A stretch of DNA of 64,000 nucleotides from Klebsiella pneumoniae (GTDB taxonomy: Bacteria > Pseudomonadota > Gammaproteobacteria > Ga0077536): positions 1 through 64,000 of the forward strand of contig CAMAXW010000003.1 of the NCBI GenBank assembly GCA_945862315.1, given 5' to 3'. The notes below the pieces were generated by a model that saw nothing but the letters and a program-made list of their open reading frames with translations, made no database searches and had not been told where the DNA came from. Position 1 is the stretch's first letter; each line of letters starts with the position of its first letter. This document shows, in pieces, positions 34,697-44,259 of the stretch. Both the position numbers and the translations under genes were made by a program.

Positions 34697-36412
34697 ATGG
34701 TCGGTCCCCGGCTACCGCCGCAGTCCAACGCTACCCCATCCTCGGTGGTCGATGCCGACAGCAATGCCCGATTGCAGCAAGCACTCTTAGACTTGGTGCT
34801 CACCTGCCGAGGGCGGCACCCAACCCTCGATAAACATATTCAGCGCCTCGAGGCGTTAAAGAATAGCGGCGCGAACAAGAGCAGGATCGTCGTTATTTTG
34901 GGCCGAGCGGCCGAAATTATATTGGCGCAAAGTCTGCTATCCGTCGATCAGGCGGCCACCACCCGCAAGCTCGCCGAGCTGCTGGATAAACGCCCGCCAA
35001 GCGCAGACTTTGCGGAAAAAACCCGCTTCCTGCGCAATCGCCTACGCGCTGCCACAACCCCAAAAGAAACCGATTCGGCGCTTGAGGAACTGGTGGGGCT
35101 GGTTAACTTGTTGGCACAACGAGCCGCGCAAAACGCCAAACCGGTGGTGGACGTCCCCGACCTTCGGGCCATCAACCTACTGTTGGACGAACTGCAGCTA
35201 TCAGAGGCCGCCAAGCTAGCCGTAGCCCCCTACCGGGCACAACTAACGCGACTGCGAAATCATGGGGCGCAAGCCTCTTGTGTGCGCGAGCTCGCCCATT
35301 ATTTAGCGCCACTTTTGAAGACCTCCCCAGAGCCGCCGCCGCTCGAACCCGCGTTGAACCTGGCGCGCGAACAACTCCAACACTTGGTCAACAATCTCAA
35401 GCTCCCCGCGCCATTGGCGGAGGATAAAGCGCAGGTTCAACGGCAAATTGCGCGCGCTGCCAGTACGCAGGAACTGAACACTTGCGGGCAGGCGCTGGTC
35501 CAGCTGCTGCAAACATCGCAAGGCGCTTCGCAGCTAGATCTAGACGACCTGGGCAGGTTCCTAAAACTCATCGCCAAACGCATTGAAGACTTCAAAAGCT
35601 ACCTCGCTCGCAGTGGCGAGACCCATACCGAAGCCATCGATTCCGCCGGCTCACTCCAGCGCCTGATGCAGGGGCAGGTGGCTAGCTTGCTGGGGGCCGT
35701 GGACGACGAAACTAATTTTCGCGCCATCAAGCCGGCCGTTATCAACCAACTAGAAGGTCTGGAATCCAGCCTCACGGCCTTCGTCAGTAACCAACACAAT
35801 CGCCACGGGGTGGCAGTGACCGAGATGGGCCAGGTCGCCGGACGACTCAAGGAACTGGAAGACGAGACGCAGCGTCTACGGGCAGATCTTAAAGCGCAGC
35901 GTATCTTGACCCTCATAGACCCCCTCACTGGGGTGTTCAATCGCCTCGGATATTCCGAAGGGATTGCCCGCGAGCAAGCACGCTGGCGGCGTTACGGTGG
36001 TGCGTTATCGATCGCGATGTGCGATCTGGACCTGTTCAAAAATATCAACGACCAATACGGACACTCCGCTGGCGATAAAGTGCTGGCATCCGTCGCCGAA
36101 CTGCTGGGTGCGCAAATTCGCGACTGCGACGTGTTGTGCCGTTTAGGTGGCGAAGAGTTCGCGGTAATCCTCCCAGAAACCGCACTCGAGGGTGCGCAAA
36201 TTGCCGCGGAGAAACTCCGCCTCAGCATCTGCAACAGCAAGTTTCGTTTTAAAAATGAGCCGGTGTCGGTCAGTATTTCGATCGGCGTGGCGCAGTTCCG
36301 CATCGAAGACTCCGCAGCGGAAGTTTACGATCGCGCCGATCGCGCCTTGTATGTCGCAAAGTCTCAGGGCCGCAATCGCTGTTGCTCCGAACAGGACATC
36401 GCAACGCAATAA
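34697..36412 (+). CDS. GGDEF diguanylate cyclase with a long helical N-terminus
   Basis: The C-terminal about 170 residues form a GGDEF domain: LIDPLTGVFNRLGYSEGI, DLDLFKNINDQYGHSAGD and the active-site RLGGEEFAVILPE (GGEEF, about residues 482-487). It should make cyclic di-GMP. No RxxD inhibitory site is visible directly before GGEEF. The first about 400 residues are Leu/Ala/Gln-rich helices with no transmembrane segment and no known sensor domain, so it is probably cytosolic. The gene converges on a PilZ gene, whose product could be an effector. Confidence 0.93.
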   Translation: MVGPRLPPQSNATPSSVVDADSNARLQQALLDLVLTCRGRHPTLDKHIQRLEALKNSGANKSRIVVILGRAAEIILAQSLLSVDQAATTRKLAELLDKRPPSADFAEKTRFLRNRLRAATTPKETDSALEELVGLVNLLAQRAAQNAKPVVDVPDLRAINLLLDELQLSEAAKLAVAPYRAQLTRLRNHGAQASCVRELAHYLAPLLKTSPEPPPLEPALNLAREQLQHLVNNLKLPAPLAEDKAQVQRQIARAASTQELNTCGQALVQLLQTSQGASQLDLDDLGRFLKLIAKRIEDFKSYLARSGETHTEAIDSAGSLQRLMQGQVASLLGAVDDETNFRAIKPAVINQLEGLESSLTAFVSNQHNRHGVAVTEMGQVAGRLKELEDETQRLRADLKAQRILTLIDPLTGVFNRLGYSEGIAREQARWRRYGGALSIAMCDLDLFKNINDQYGHSAGDKVLASVAELLGAQIRDCDVLCRLGGEEFAVILPETALEGAQIAAEKLRLSICNSKFRFKNEPVSVSISIGVAQFRIEDSAAEVYDRADRALYVAKSQGRNRCCSEQDIATQ

Positions 36413-36458
36413 ACCCTGGCACTCTGCGTGCCACACGCACATCGCACATCGCAAATCC

Positions 36459-36878
36459 CTAACCGCGGGAACTCCGGGGGGTGGGCAGCGCGGCCAGATA
36501 TTCACCCAACAATTGCTGTGAGTGTCGCGCTGCAGGCTCGAAGTGCAGCCCAAGGATCATTTGTTCCTCGTTGAGTTGCTCACGGTAGAGCGCGCGACAG
36601 GCCGTGGTGAATCCCCGGCTGGTATGGGGCCCAGGGAGGGCGATAGAAATTTCGATGAGTGAATTTTTGCCCGGGATGGCTTCGGGCTCCAACTGCACCA
36701 ACAAGGCGTAGCGTGGTTCACAGACGATTTGTGCCGCACTCAGCGAGAGGTTGCGCACTTGTACCCGGAAAGTCAGCGTGGGTGACAACCGAATCAAGGC
36801 ATTGCTGCTCACACTAAAGCGCGGCCCATCGCGCCGTTCGCTGGGCGCTGCTTGCGGGTCTTCATGAAGAGAGAACAT
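36459..36878 (-). CDS. PilZ-domain protein
   Basis: The 139-residue protein has an Arg-rich ERRDGPRF (about residues 15-22) and RNLSLSAAQIV (about 44-54), matching the RxxxR and (D/N)xSxxG motifs of PilZ cyclic-di-GMP receptors. The final Gly of the second motif is replaced by Ala-Gln, so binding may be weak or lost. It lies tail to tail with the diguanylate cyclase gene, 46 nt apart. Confidence 0.75.
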   Translation of the reverse strand: MFSLHEDPQAAPSERRDGPRFSVSSNALIRLSPTLTFRVQVRNLSLSAAQIVCEPRYALLVQLEPEAIPGKNSLIEISIALPGPHTSRGFTTACRALYREQLNEEQMILGLHFEPAARHSQQLLGEYLAALPTPRSSRG

Positions 36879-37287
36879 GGCTGTGCATCCGCTACCGACC
36901 TAAAGATAAAACCCCGGATGGCGCGTAGGGCGCGTCGTTGCGGGTCCATTCGCTGCTGGTCCCGATTATCAGCTTGGGCGGCACGCAATAACAGTGGCTA
37001 ATAGCAGATTTAACATTTGTTAACATTTGGTTTCGATGTAGCCCTTGTTGGAGGGGAATACGCGGCGATATTGGCGTATGGCTGTCGCTGCAAACCTAAT
37101 CCGCCCGCCCGCCATGGTCGGTGCTCCGTCGGCCGCGAGTAGGCTTGCCGTCGCTCTGACTGGGGGACCTCACGCCCAATGACGGCAGAGTCGGTCCTGA
37201 TAACGACTGGTTTTCTGGCGCGTTGATTAAGGTTTTAACCCGCGCGCCGTAGCGGAATTAAGGCAAACAAATGCCGGTGGCGGCTAG
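36879..37287. other. Intergenic region without a supported gene
   Basis: About 400 nt between the PilZ start and the CapA stop. It holds a TTTAACATTTGTTAACATTT stretch (direct AACATTTG repeat, about 37010-37030), more AT-rich than the surroundings, which may be part of the PilZ promoter. No coding frame with a ribosome site or family match was found. Confidence 0.5.
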
Positions 37288-38259
37288 CTAGCGATTAACG
37301 CAAACCTGCACCAATGGATCCGCGGCCTTGCCGCAAGGCGTTTGCGCCGCAGGTAGGCGCTGTGGCACACCTTCCTCGTCTAGCCAAGCGGCGACTGTGC
37401 GCCAGTCCAGCAAACCCGTAGCGTTCAAATGCAGTTCGAGTAACCAGCCGGTGCGGGTGGCTTGGGTCTTAAAGCTGTCAAACACAAAATTGCCGAGACT
37501 GTAAACAATCAGCTTACCGCGGTAGTACTCCGCCCCTTGGGTGACGTGCGGGTGAGAACCCACCACCACGTCCGCCCCCGCATCAATCAGGGTGTGCGCC
37601 AATTGGCGCTGGCGTGCACTGGGGTTCGGTTCCTTTTCCCACCCCCAATGTAAAAACGGAATGATAATGTCAGCACCCGCAGCGCGCGCGGCGCGAATGT
37701 CGGCCAGCACCTGCCAATCTTCGCTCCAAGCTATCCCCGGCCAATCTGGGCCGGCTTCAAATCCACGGGGTTTGTATTCGTTATAACCCAGCAGCGCAAT
37801 GCGCAGCCCGTTGCGTTCAATCCACAATGGCGCATGCGCTTCGGCCAAGTTACGACCACCACCAAAGTGGCGCACGCCGGCTTTATCCAGCAGTTCGATG
37901 GTTTGCAAAAAGGCTGAGCGGCCGTAATCACCCGAATGATTATTGGCCAGCGATACCGCCTGGAAACGTCCTTTTAACGCCGTTAACGCGGCCGGTGCCG
38001 CACGAAAGGCGAACATTTTCCCCGCCGTCGCCACGCCCACGCTCGCGACCGGACACTCCAAGTTAGCAATCGCATAGTCCGCGCGCGTGATAAGAGACGA
38101 AAAATGGACCAAGGGATCGCGGCCACTGGCAATCACCCGCCCCGGACCATCGTCCAGCATGATGTCGCCAACCAACACCAAGTTAACTTCTCGGGTGACG
38201 GCCCAAAGTTGCGCGCTCATTAGCAAGAGGAGCCAGGCGACGCCCGCACGCACCTTCAT
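37288..38259 (-). CDS. CapA-family metallophosphatase-like protein, exported
   Basis: The start at 38259 gives 323 residues beginning with a signal peptide (AGVAWLLLLMSAQLWA). The PGA_cap/CapA fold is shown by VLVGDIMLDDGPG, NLECPVASVG, SLANNHSGDYG, FLHWGWEKEPNPSARQ, VVGSHPHVTQG and VYSLGNFVFDSF. CapA enzymes relate to calcineurin-like phosphatases and take part in poly-gamma-glutamate synthesis or cell-surface polymer modification. No capB or capC is nearby, so a different substrate is possible. The start overlaps the upstream gene's stop by 4 nt. Confidence 0.88.
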   Translation of the reverse strand: MKVRAGVAWLLLLMSAQLWAVTREVNLVLVGDIMLDDGPGRVIASGRDPLVHFSSLITRADYAIANLECPVASVGVATAGKMFAFRAAPAALTALKGRFQAVSLANNHSGDYGRSAFLQTIELLDKAGVRHFGGGRNLAEAHAPLWIERNGLRIALLGYNEYKPRGFEAGPDWPGIAWSEDWQVLADIRAARAAGADIIIPFLHWGWEKEPNPSARQRQLAHTLIDAGADVVVGSHPHVTQGAEYYRGKLIVYSLGNFVFDSFKTQATRTGWLLELHLNATGLLDWRTVAAWLDEEGVPQRLPAAQTPCGKAADPLVQVCVNR

Positions 38260-38711
38260 GGCCGGGGGCTCGGCGCGGCTTTGCCAACACACCAATACTG
38301 CAACTCGCTACCACGCACCGGCTCATACACTCGCTGCAAGCCTGTAAAGCCACGGCCGGAGGGATGGTCTAGCGAAAAAACCCACGAGCCCTGATGCAAA
38401 ATGGTCGGTGCGTCCGGGGCATCGAGGTAGACATAGACGTGTACCGCCGCCGCATCTGCGGGCGCAGTCTGCCAGACCACGCGGAACTTAAAAAACGATC
38501 CGATTTTGATCGCAGGTTCCGTATAGGGATTGGAGGTGGGCGCAATCTGCAGCGTGGTGACCACGCCACCATAATCGTAGTGACACTCGAGCTCGCTGGC
38601 CTTCAGGGGCGACGCTAAAACGACGCCCAGCGCAAAAGCCATAGCGGCACCTAATCGCCTAGCGATCATTGGCATGACAACGGGTTGGGGTTTGCTCAGA
38701 AAATTCATCAC
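38256..38711 (-). CDS. Exported protein of unknown function, upstream of capA-like gene
   Basis: The 151-residue protein begins with a basic region and hydrophobic GAAMAFALGVVLASPLKA, a signal peptide. The mature part has LECHYDYGGVVTTLQIAPTS, FFKFRVVWQTAPADAAAVHV and RGSELQYWCVG, mostly beta structure with two Cys. No family is recognised. It is translationally coupled to the CapA-like gene and so probably shares its role. Confidence 0.75.
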   Translation of the reverse strand: MMNFLSKPQPVVMPMIARRLGAAMAFALGVVLASPLKASELECHYDYGGVVTTLQIAPTSNPYTEPAIKIGSFFKFRVVWQTAPADAAAVHVYVYLDAPDAPTILHQGSWVFSLDHPSGRGFTGLQRVYEPVRGSELQYWCVGKAAPSPRP

Positions 38712-38875
38712 CGACCCTAAACCGAAACGACGACTCTGAGAAGACTGACTGACGGCGGTGGGCGGTCCTCGCCACGCCGTTTACTTTATTGCGTCGCAAC
38801 AAAATCTTTTTGTTCCAATGCGTTAGAACCCGTTATAGAGTTAATCATCCCCTCCGTTACGATGAAGGAATAACC

Positions 38876-40711
38876 ATGGCTGCAAATCCCTCTGATGTCC
38901 GCGCCGCATTTATTCGGCCCACCGCCGAAGAACTGGGTTTCGATCCCGACGTGTTAAGAGCGCGCTATTTGGCCGAGCGCGACAAGCGCCTGCGCGCGGA
39001 TGGCAATGCGCAGTATCAAGAGGTCAGCGGTGATTTCGAACGCTTCATGGAAGACCCCTACATCCAGTCGCGCATCTTGCGCGAACCCATCACCGCAGAA
39101 ATAGATGTCGCGATTATCGGCGGTGGCTTTGGCGGCATGCTCGCCGCTGCCCGGCTGGAAGAAGCGGGCATCACTAACTTCCGCATCATCGAGCGCGGCG
39201 GCGACTTCGGTGGCACTTGGTATTGGAACCGTTATCCTGGGGCACAGTGCGATATTGAATCGTATATCTATCTGCCGCTGCTAGAAGAAACCGGCTACCT
39301 CCCGAAAGAAAAATACTCCTACGCGCCAGAAATCTTCGAGCACGCGCAGCGCATCGGCCGGCATTACAATCTCTACGATCGCACCTACTTCCAGACGCTC
39401 ATTTCGGCGTCCAACTGGGATGAAGATTCTTCGCGCTGGCAAGTGCTCACCGACCGCGGCGACCACTTCAAGGCGCGTTTCGTCGTGATGTGTAGCGGTC
39501 CGCTCAACCGTCCCAAATTGCCCGCCATTCCCGGCATCGAAAATTTCAAGGGACACACTTTTCATACCAGCCGCTGGGACTACGCCTACACGGGCGGCGA
39601 CTCCACCGGTAATTTGCACAAACTCCGCGATAAACGCGTGGGCGTGATTGGCACCGGTGCGACCGGCATTCAATGCGTGCCCGCGGTGGGCCGTGATGCT
39701 GAACATCTCTATGTTTTTCAGCGCACCCCCTCGGCCATTGATGAACGCGGCAACAAGCCCACAGATGCTGAGTGGGCGAAAAGCCTAACCCCCGGTTGGC
39801 AGGCCCGCCGTAACTATAATTTTGCTGCCATTCTCAGTGGGGTTCCCCAGGAAGAAGATTTAGTCGCCGACCGTTGGACCGACCTTTTTCGCGCACTGGG
39901 TGAGCTATTGAGCGTGTCACCAGACTCCGGTCTCAGCGCCGAAGATGGCGCGCTGCTGGCAGAAATTGCCGACTTTCGCAAAATGAATGGGATTCGGGCG
40001 CGGGTCGACGCCCTGGTACAAAACCCCTCAGCCGCCGAAGCACTCAGGCCTTGGTACAAGCAATGGTGCAAACGACCCACCTTCAACGATGAATTCCTAC
40101 CCACTTTCAACCGCCCTAATGTGACCATGGTGGACACCAACGGCAGCGGCGTTGAGCGCGTGACGGCCACCGGCGTGGTCGTCAATGGGGTGGAATATCC
40201 CGTGGACTGCCTGATTTTCGCCACCGGTTTTGAGGTGGGCACCGCCTACACCCGCCGCGCCGGATTTGATGTGCTAGGCCGCGATGGTCTGGCGCTATCG
40301 GACTATTGGGCGAACGGCATGCGGACTTTCCATGGCTTCTTAAGCCACGGCTTTCCCAACTGCTTCCATATGGGCCTCACCCAAACCGGCCTATCGCCCA
40401 ATCTCACCTACATGTTGAATTGGCAGGCGATCCACATCAGCCACATCGTGGAGCAAGTGTTAGCGCGCGGCGCCAGCGTGGTGGAAGCCACACCACACGC
40501 AGAAGCCAGCTGGGTACACATGGTTGGCCAACCCGGCATGATGTCGGCCTACCTCACCGAGTGCACGCCGGGCTACTACAACGCCGAAGGCAAAGCCGGC
40601 CGAGGCGAAGGATTTTTTGAAGGCCACTACCCCAACGGGGCCGTGCAGTTCTTCGATATGCTGACGCAATGGCGGGCGCAAGGCGATCTCGAAGGGTTGG
40701 AACTGCGCTAA
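38876..40711 (+). CDS. Flavin-dependent monooxygenase, Baeyer-Villiger type
   Basis: The 611-residue protein has an FAD Rossmann motif (AIIGGGFGGMLAAARL, about residues 79-94) and an NADPH Rossmann motif (GVIGTGATGIQCVP). Between them FKGHTFHTSRWDY (about 224) matches the Baeyer-Villiger fingerprint FxGxxxHxxxW. Such enzymes insert oxygen next to a ketone to make esters or lactones. The start ATG at 38876 follows GAAGGAATAACC. The long N-terminal extension (about 75 residues) resembles that of cyclopentadecanone and steroid monooxygenases. Part of this gene (40092-40370) recurs at 56006. Confidence 0.92.
   Translation: MAANPSDVRAAFIRPTAEELGFDPDVLRARYLAERDKRLRADGNAQYQEVSGDFERFMEDPYIQSRILREPITAEIDVAIIGGGFGGMLAAARLEEAGITNFRIIERGGDFGGTWYWNRYPGAQCDIESYIYLPLLEETGYLPKEKYSYAPEIFEHAQRIGRHYNLYDRTYFQTLISASNWDEDSSRWQVLTDRGDHFKARFVVMCSGPLNRPKLPAIPGIENFKGHTFHTSRWDYAYTGGDSTGNLHKLRDKRVGVIGTGATGIQCVPAVGRDAEHLYVFQRTPSAIDERGNKPTDAEWAKSLTPGWQARRNYNFAAILSGVPQEEDLVADRWTDLFRALGELLSVSPDSGLSAEDGALLAEIADFRKMNGIRARVDALVQNPSAAEALRPWYKQWCKRPTFNDEFLPTFNRPNVTMVDTNGSGVERVTATGVVVNGVEYPVDCLIFATGFEVGTAYTRRAGFDVLGRDGLALSDYWANGMRTFHGFLSHGFPNCFHMGLTQTGLSPNLTYMLNWQAIHISHIVEQVLARGASVVEATPHAEASWVHMVGQPGMMSAYLTECTPGYYNAEGKAGRGEGFFEGHYPNGAVQFFDMLTQWRAQGDLEGLELR
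40092..40370 (+). repeat. Left copy of a 279-bp direct repeat (inside the monooxygenase gene)
   Basis: From ACCCACTTTCAACCGCCC through to CCAACTGCTTCCATA this stretch matches 56006-56284 in the same orientation with about ten mismatches (about 96% identity by eye), offset 15,914 bp. It encodes FATGFEVGTAYTRRAGFDVL of the monooxygenase. Recombination between the copies would excise the intervening DNA. Confidence 0.9.
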
Positions 40712-40982
40712 CAGCACGGCGTGGTTTAGACCACCCGCATCGCCTGTGAGGCGGCGCGGGCGGGGCAACGTTACGCACGAAGTCAGTCGCCTCGCCTTTT
40801 AGGTGCAGCTAGGCGCGCGGGTCACCTAAGCTCGCCAGAGCGCCGGGGCCGAGGCGCCAAACCGGTCAGTTTGCCGGCCTCGAGCTCCAGCCGGGCGCGC
40901 TGGCCCACGCCGCCGGCAAGATCACGGCGAGCGGCCGGGCAAGTCCTAGCCGTCTGTCATGCGAGCGAGGGACGGCCGCGGT

Positions 40983-41750
40983 TCAATCCTCCAGCGACCC
41001 CGGCCGCGGCGAGAAACCGTAAATCTCCTCCTGCTTCGGCACATAGACGCGCATGCTGGTCTTGGCGTTGATGTAGCCGGCGATTTTTTCGAGTTCGCCA
41101 TGCGCGTGCAGGATTTTAACGTCCCGCGCCAGATTGTTCCCGATATTGGCGCGGAAATTATAGTTGTTGGGCAGGGTCGCGATGCGCAGCCCGCTCTTGA
41201 TCACGGCGCTCCTGAAGGAAGCCTGGTCCATGCGGAAGCCGACCGCCTGGGCCTTCTCGAAAAGCTCCGACCAGCTTGTCACCATCGCCCGGAAGGCATC
41301 GTCCACGCGCGCCACGATAACGCCGGTATTCCACTCGGGCAGCGCCGTGGAGACGGCCGGCAGGAGGTCATAGACCTTCAGCGTCACCGCCTGCGGGCTG
41401 AAATATTGCGGCGCCAGCGCAACCGCTATGTCGAAGTCGGCCAGAATGTCGAAGAGTTCATAGACGGGCGAGATGAAGTAGGTGTCCCCGTCGATGAAGA
41501 GCGCCTCCCCGAGATCGGTTTGCAGCGTCGCTTCGAATCGTGGCCGGTGCGCATGGGCGGTCGCGGGCAGCACGAAGACCTCGGCAAAAGCCGCGTCGAT
41601 AGGGCTTTTGGTTTCGGCATAGAGCGTCTCGGTGACGAAGAGCTGCCGGCGAAGGTCGGGCATCTGGGCGGCGCAGGAGCGAGCCGAGGCGAGCGTCTCG
41701 GCGAGCCAGCGCTTGTGCGAGCATGCATAGACGACGCCGCGATCGGTCAT
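40983..41750 (-). CDS. Putative glycosyltransferase (GT-A, GT8-like) protein
   Basis: The 255-residue protein starts MTDRGVVYACSHKRWLAETL. LFIDGDTYFISPVYELFDIL has a DxD metal-binding motif (about residue 93), followed by PEWNTGVIVARVD and FRMDQASFRSAVIKSG, the pattern of nucleotide-diphospho-sugar transferases. The start at 41750 overlaps the stop of the peptidase gene by 4 nt; longer frames upstream run through that gene. Base composition is higher in GC than the flanks and, with the peptidase, looks alphaproteobacterial. The acceptor is unknown. The gap 40712-40982 shows no gene and must hold the left border of this foreign segment. Confidence 0.75.
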   Translation of the reverse strand: MTDRGVVYACSHKRWLAETLASARSCAAQMPDLRRQLFVTETLYAETKSPIDAAFAEVFVLPATAHAHRPRFEATLQTDLGEALFIDGDTYFISPVYELFDILADFDIAVALAPQYFSPQAVTLKVYDLLPAVSTALPEWNTGVIVARVDDAFRAMVTSWSELFEKAQAVGFRMDQASFRSAVIKSGLRIATLPNNYNFRANIGNNLARDVKILHAHGELEKIAGYINAKTSMRVYVPKQEEIYGFSPRPGSLED

Positions 41751-43795
41751 TCCGCCAGCCCACGCTTCCGCAGGAGCGCCTCGCTGGTCGGCAGCCGGCC
41801 GCGGAAGCTCGTGTAGGCTGCGGCCGGATCGCAGCGATAGCCGGCCGAATAGATGAAATCGTAGAGTCGCTTCGCCAGCGCCGGATCGAAGATGTCGCCG
41901 GTCTCCCGGAAGGCGGCGAAGGCGTCGGCGTCGAGCACTTCCGACCACAGGTAGGAGTAGTAGCCGGCCGCATAGCCGCCCGAGAAGATATGCCCGAAAT
42001 GCGGGCTGCGATGCCGCATGGTGATCGCCTCCGGCATATGGATGCGGTCGAGCGTCGCCTTCTCAAGCGCCATCACGTCGGCGGCTGCACCGGCCTGGCC
42101 AGCATGCAGGTCGAGATCGACCAGCGCCGAGGAGGTGTATTCCACCGTCGCGAAGCCCTGGTTGAAAGTGCGCGACGACAGCACCTTCTTCAGCAGCGCC
42201 TCCGGCATCGGCGCGCCGGTCTCCGAATGGACGGCGAAGCGCGACAGGATCTCCGGCTGCTCCAGCCAGTGCTCGTAAAGCTGCGAGGGCAATTCGACGA
42301 AATCGCGCGAGACGCTCGTGCCCGAGATCAGCGGATAGGTGACCTCGGAGAGCAGCCCGTGCAGCGCATGGCCGAATTCGTGGAACAGCGTATGCGCATC
42401 GTCGAAGGAGAGTAGCGCCCGCTCGCCCTCCGGCGGCTTGGAAAAATTCATGACGTTGACGACGATCGGCCGGACATTGCCGGTGAGCCGCTGCTGGTCG
42501 CGGAACGAGCTCATCCAGGCGCCGCTGCGCTTTGACGAGCGCGCGAAATAGTCGCCGAAGAAGAGGCCGACAGGCTTGCCGTCGGCACCGGTCACCTCGA
42601 AGACGCGAACGTCGAGATGATAGGCCGGAAGGTCGAAGCGCTCCTTGAAGGCGAGGCCGAAGAGCCGGTTCGCCGTGTAGAAGGCCGCGTCGATGATCGA
42701 TTCGAGCTGGAGATAAGGCTTCAGCTCGGCCTCGTCGAAGGCGAAGCGCTGGCTGCGGACCGCCTCGGAATAGTAGCGCCAGTCCCAGGGTGCGATCTTG
42801 AAATTGCCGCCCTCGGCTGCGACCAGCGCCTGTAGGTCGGCTTCCTCCACCGCCGCCCGGCGCCGCGCCGGCGCCCACACCGTCTCGAGAAGCTCGCGGG
42901 CCGCCCCCGGCGTCTTCGCCATCGTGTCGGCAAGCTTGAAGTCGGCGAAGCTGTCGAAGCCCATCAGCCCGGCGCGCTCGGCGCGCAGTTCGATCATCTC
43001 GGCCATGATCGGCCGGTTATCGTTCGGCCCGTCATTCTCGCCGCGCTTCGACCAGGCGGTGAAGGCCTTCTCGCGCAGGTCGCGGCGCTTCGAGAATTGC
43101 AGGAAGGGCTCGATGCTGGAACGCGACAGCGTGATGACATGCCTGCCCGCCACGCCGCGCTCTGCCGCCGCCTGCGCCGCAGCCGCGACGACGAAATCGG
43201 GCAGGCCGGCGAGATCGGCTTCGCCCTCGAGGATGAGCGTGTAGGCCTTCTCGTCGGCAAGAATATTCTGGCCGAACAGGGTGGCGAGCGTCGCCATGCG
43301 TTCGTTGATCTCGGCCAGCCGAGTCTTGCCGGCGGCATTAAGCCCAGCGCCGGCGCGGAGATAGTTGATGTGGTAGCGCTCCAGCACGCGCGCCTGCTCC
43401 ACATCGAGGCCGAGCGCCGCACGCCGCTCCCAGAGCGAGGCGATGCGCGCGAAGAGCGTTGCATTGAGGCTGATCTCGTTGGAATGCCGGGCGAGCAGCG
43501 GCGCGACATCGCGCTCGATCGACTGGATCTCGTCATTGGTGTGCGACCCGGAGAGATTGAAGAAGACGCTGCACACCCGGTTGAGGTTGAAGCCGCTCGT
43601 CTCCAGCGCCACGATCGTGTTGTCGAAGGTCGCGGCCGCCGGATGCTCGGCGATCGCATCGGTCTCGGCCCGCTGCTCCGCCATGCCGGTGTCCAGCGCC
43701 GGCCGGAAATGCGCGACCTCGATATCCCTGAAGGGCGGCGCGCCGAACGGCCCGGTCCAAGGTTCAAGCAACGGATTTCCGGCGGTCTCTGTCAT
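41747..43795 (-). CDS. dcp: Peptidyl-dipeptidase Dcp-like M3 metallopeptidase, alphaproteobacterial type
   Basis: The 682-residue M3 peptidase has the zinc motif LFHEFGHALHGLLSE and FVELPSQLYEHWL. The end HIFSGGYAAGYYSYLWSEVL is family-typical. The start MTETAGNPLLEPWTGPFGAP (43795) is that of Dcp proteins in Rhizobiales. Dcp removes C-terminal dipeptides. Codon choice (strong preference for GCC, CTC and CGC with GAG/AAG) differs from the core genes here and from prlC at 28030. The 43796-44006 stretch holds no gene. Confidence 0.93.
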   Translation of the reverse strand: MTETAGNPLLEPWTGPFGAPPFRDIEVAHFRPALDTGMAEQRAETDAIAEHPAAATFDNTIVALETSGFNLNRVCSVFFNLSGSHTNDEIQSIERDVAPLLARHSNEISLNATLFARIASLWERRAALGLDVEQARVLERYHINYLRAGAGLNAAGKTRLAEINERMATLATLFGQNILADEKAYTLILEGEADLAGLPDFVVAAAAQAAAERGVAGRHVITLSRSSIEPFLQFSKRRDLREKAFTAWSKRGENDGPNDNRPIMAEMIELRAERAGLMGFDSFADFKLADTMAKTPGAARELLETVWAPARRRAAVEEADLQALVAAEGGNFKIAPWDWRYYSEAVRSQRFAFDEAELKPYLQLESIIDAAFYTANRLFGLAFKERFDLPAYHLDVRVFEVTGADGKPVGLFFGDYFARSSKRSGAWMSSFRDQQRLTGNVRPIVVNVMNFSKPPEGERALLSFDDAHTLFHEFGHALHGLLSEVTYPLISGTSVSRDFVELPSQLYEHWLEQPEILSRFAVHSETGAPMPEALLKKVLSSRTFNQGFATVEYTSSALVDLDLHAGQAGAAADVMALEKATLDRIHMPEAITMRHRSPHFGHIFSGGYAAGYYSYLWSEVLDADAFAAFRETGDIFDPALAKRLYDFIYSAGYRCDPAAAYTSFRGRLPTSEALLRKRGLAE

Positions 43796-44006
43796 GTGCG
43801 GGTCTCGGTCTGTTGAAGGCAAGGCAAGCTTATAGGGCAATCTATAGGAGGCGCGAGCCTCGCTCGGGATTTCCCGACCGCCCCGGCAACTCTCATCGTT
43901 CCCGCCCCGAGCAACCCGACCCCGGGGCGCCTCGTCGTTCGAGGCCGCTCGCCGCACCTGAGCATCAGGCGGAACTCAAGCCGCGCATGAGGGCATCCGA
44001 AATCCG

Positions 44007-44255
44007 CTACCCCTCCGACAGCCGCGCCGCCATGTCCTCCCTCGCGGCATCGAACTGCAGGTCGGCGCCGTCGGCGTAGCGTCTGTCGAAGGGCACGGTC
44101 TCATTCGGATCGACCGCATCGACTGCCAGCCGCCTCTCGTCGATGATGACATCGGCAACCGCCAGCACCAGCAGGCTGTCGTCCGCGGATAGGCAGCCTA
44201 AACGCTGCCACTTCGAAATCGAGATTGAAAATGCAGCGTTTCGCGCTGACGCCAA
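44007..44255 (-). pseudogene. 3' fragment of a foreign (alphaproteobacterial-like) gene
   Basis: The frame ends VDAVDPNETVPFDRRYADGA, DLQFDAAREDMAARLSEG and a stop at 44007. Composition and wording are like the neighbouring alphaproteobacterial-type genes. Upstream of about 44185 the frame changes character (MASARNAAFSISISKWQRLG), so the 5' part of the gene is missing. I do not recognise the family. This marks the right border of the foreign segment. Confidence 0.45.
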
Positions 44256-44259
44256 GGAA

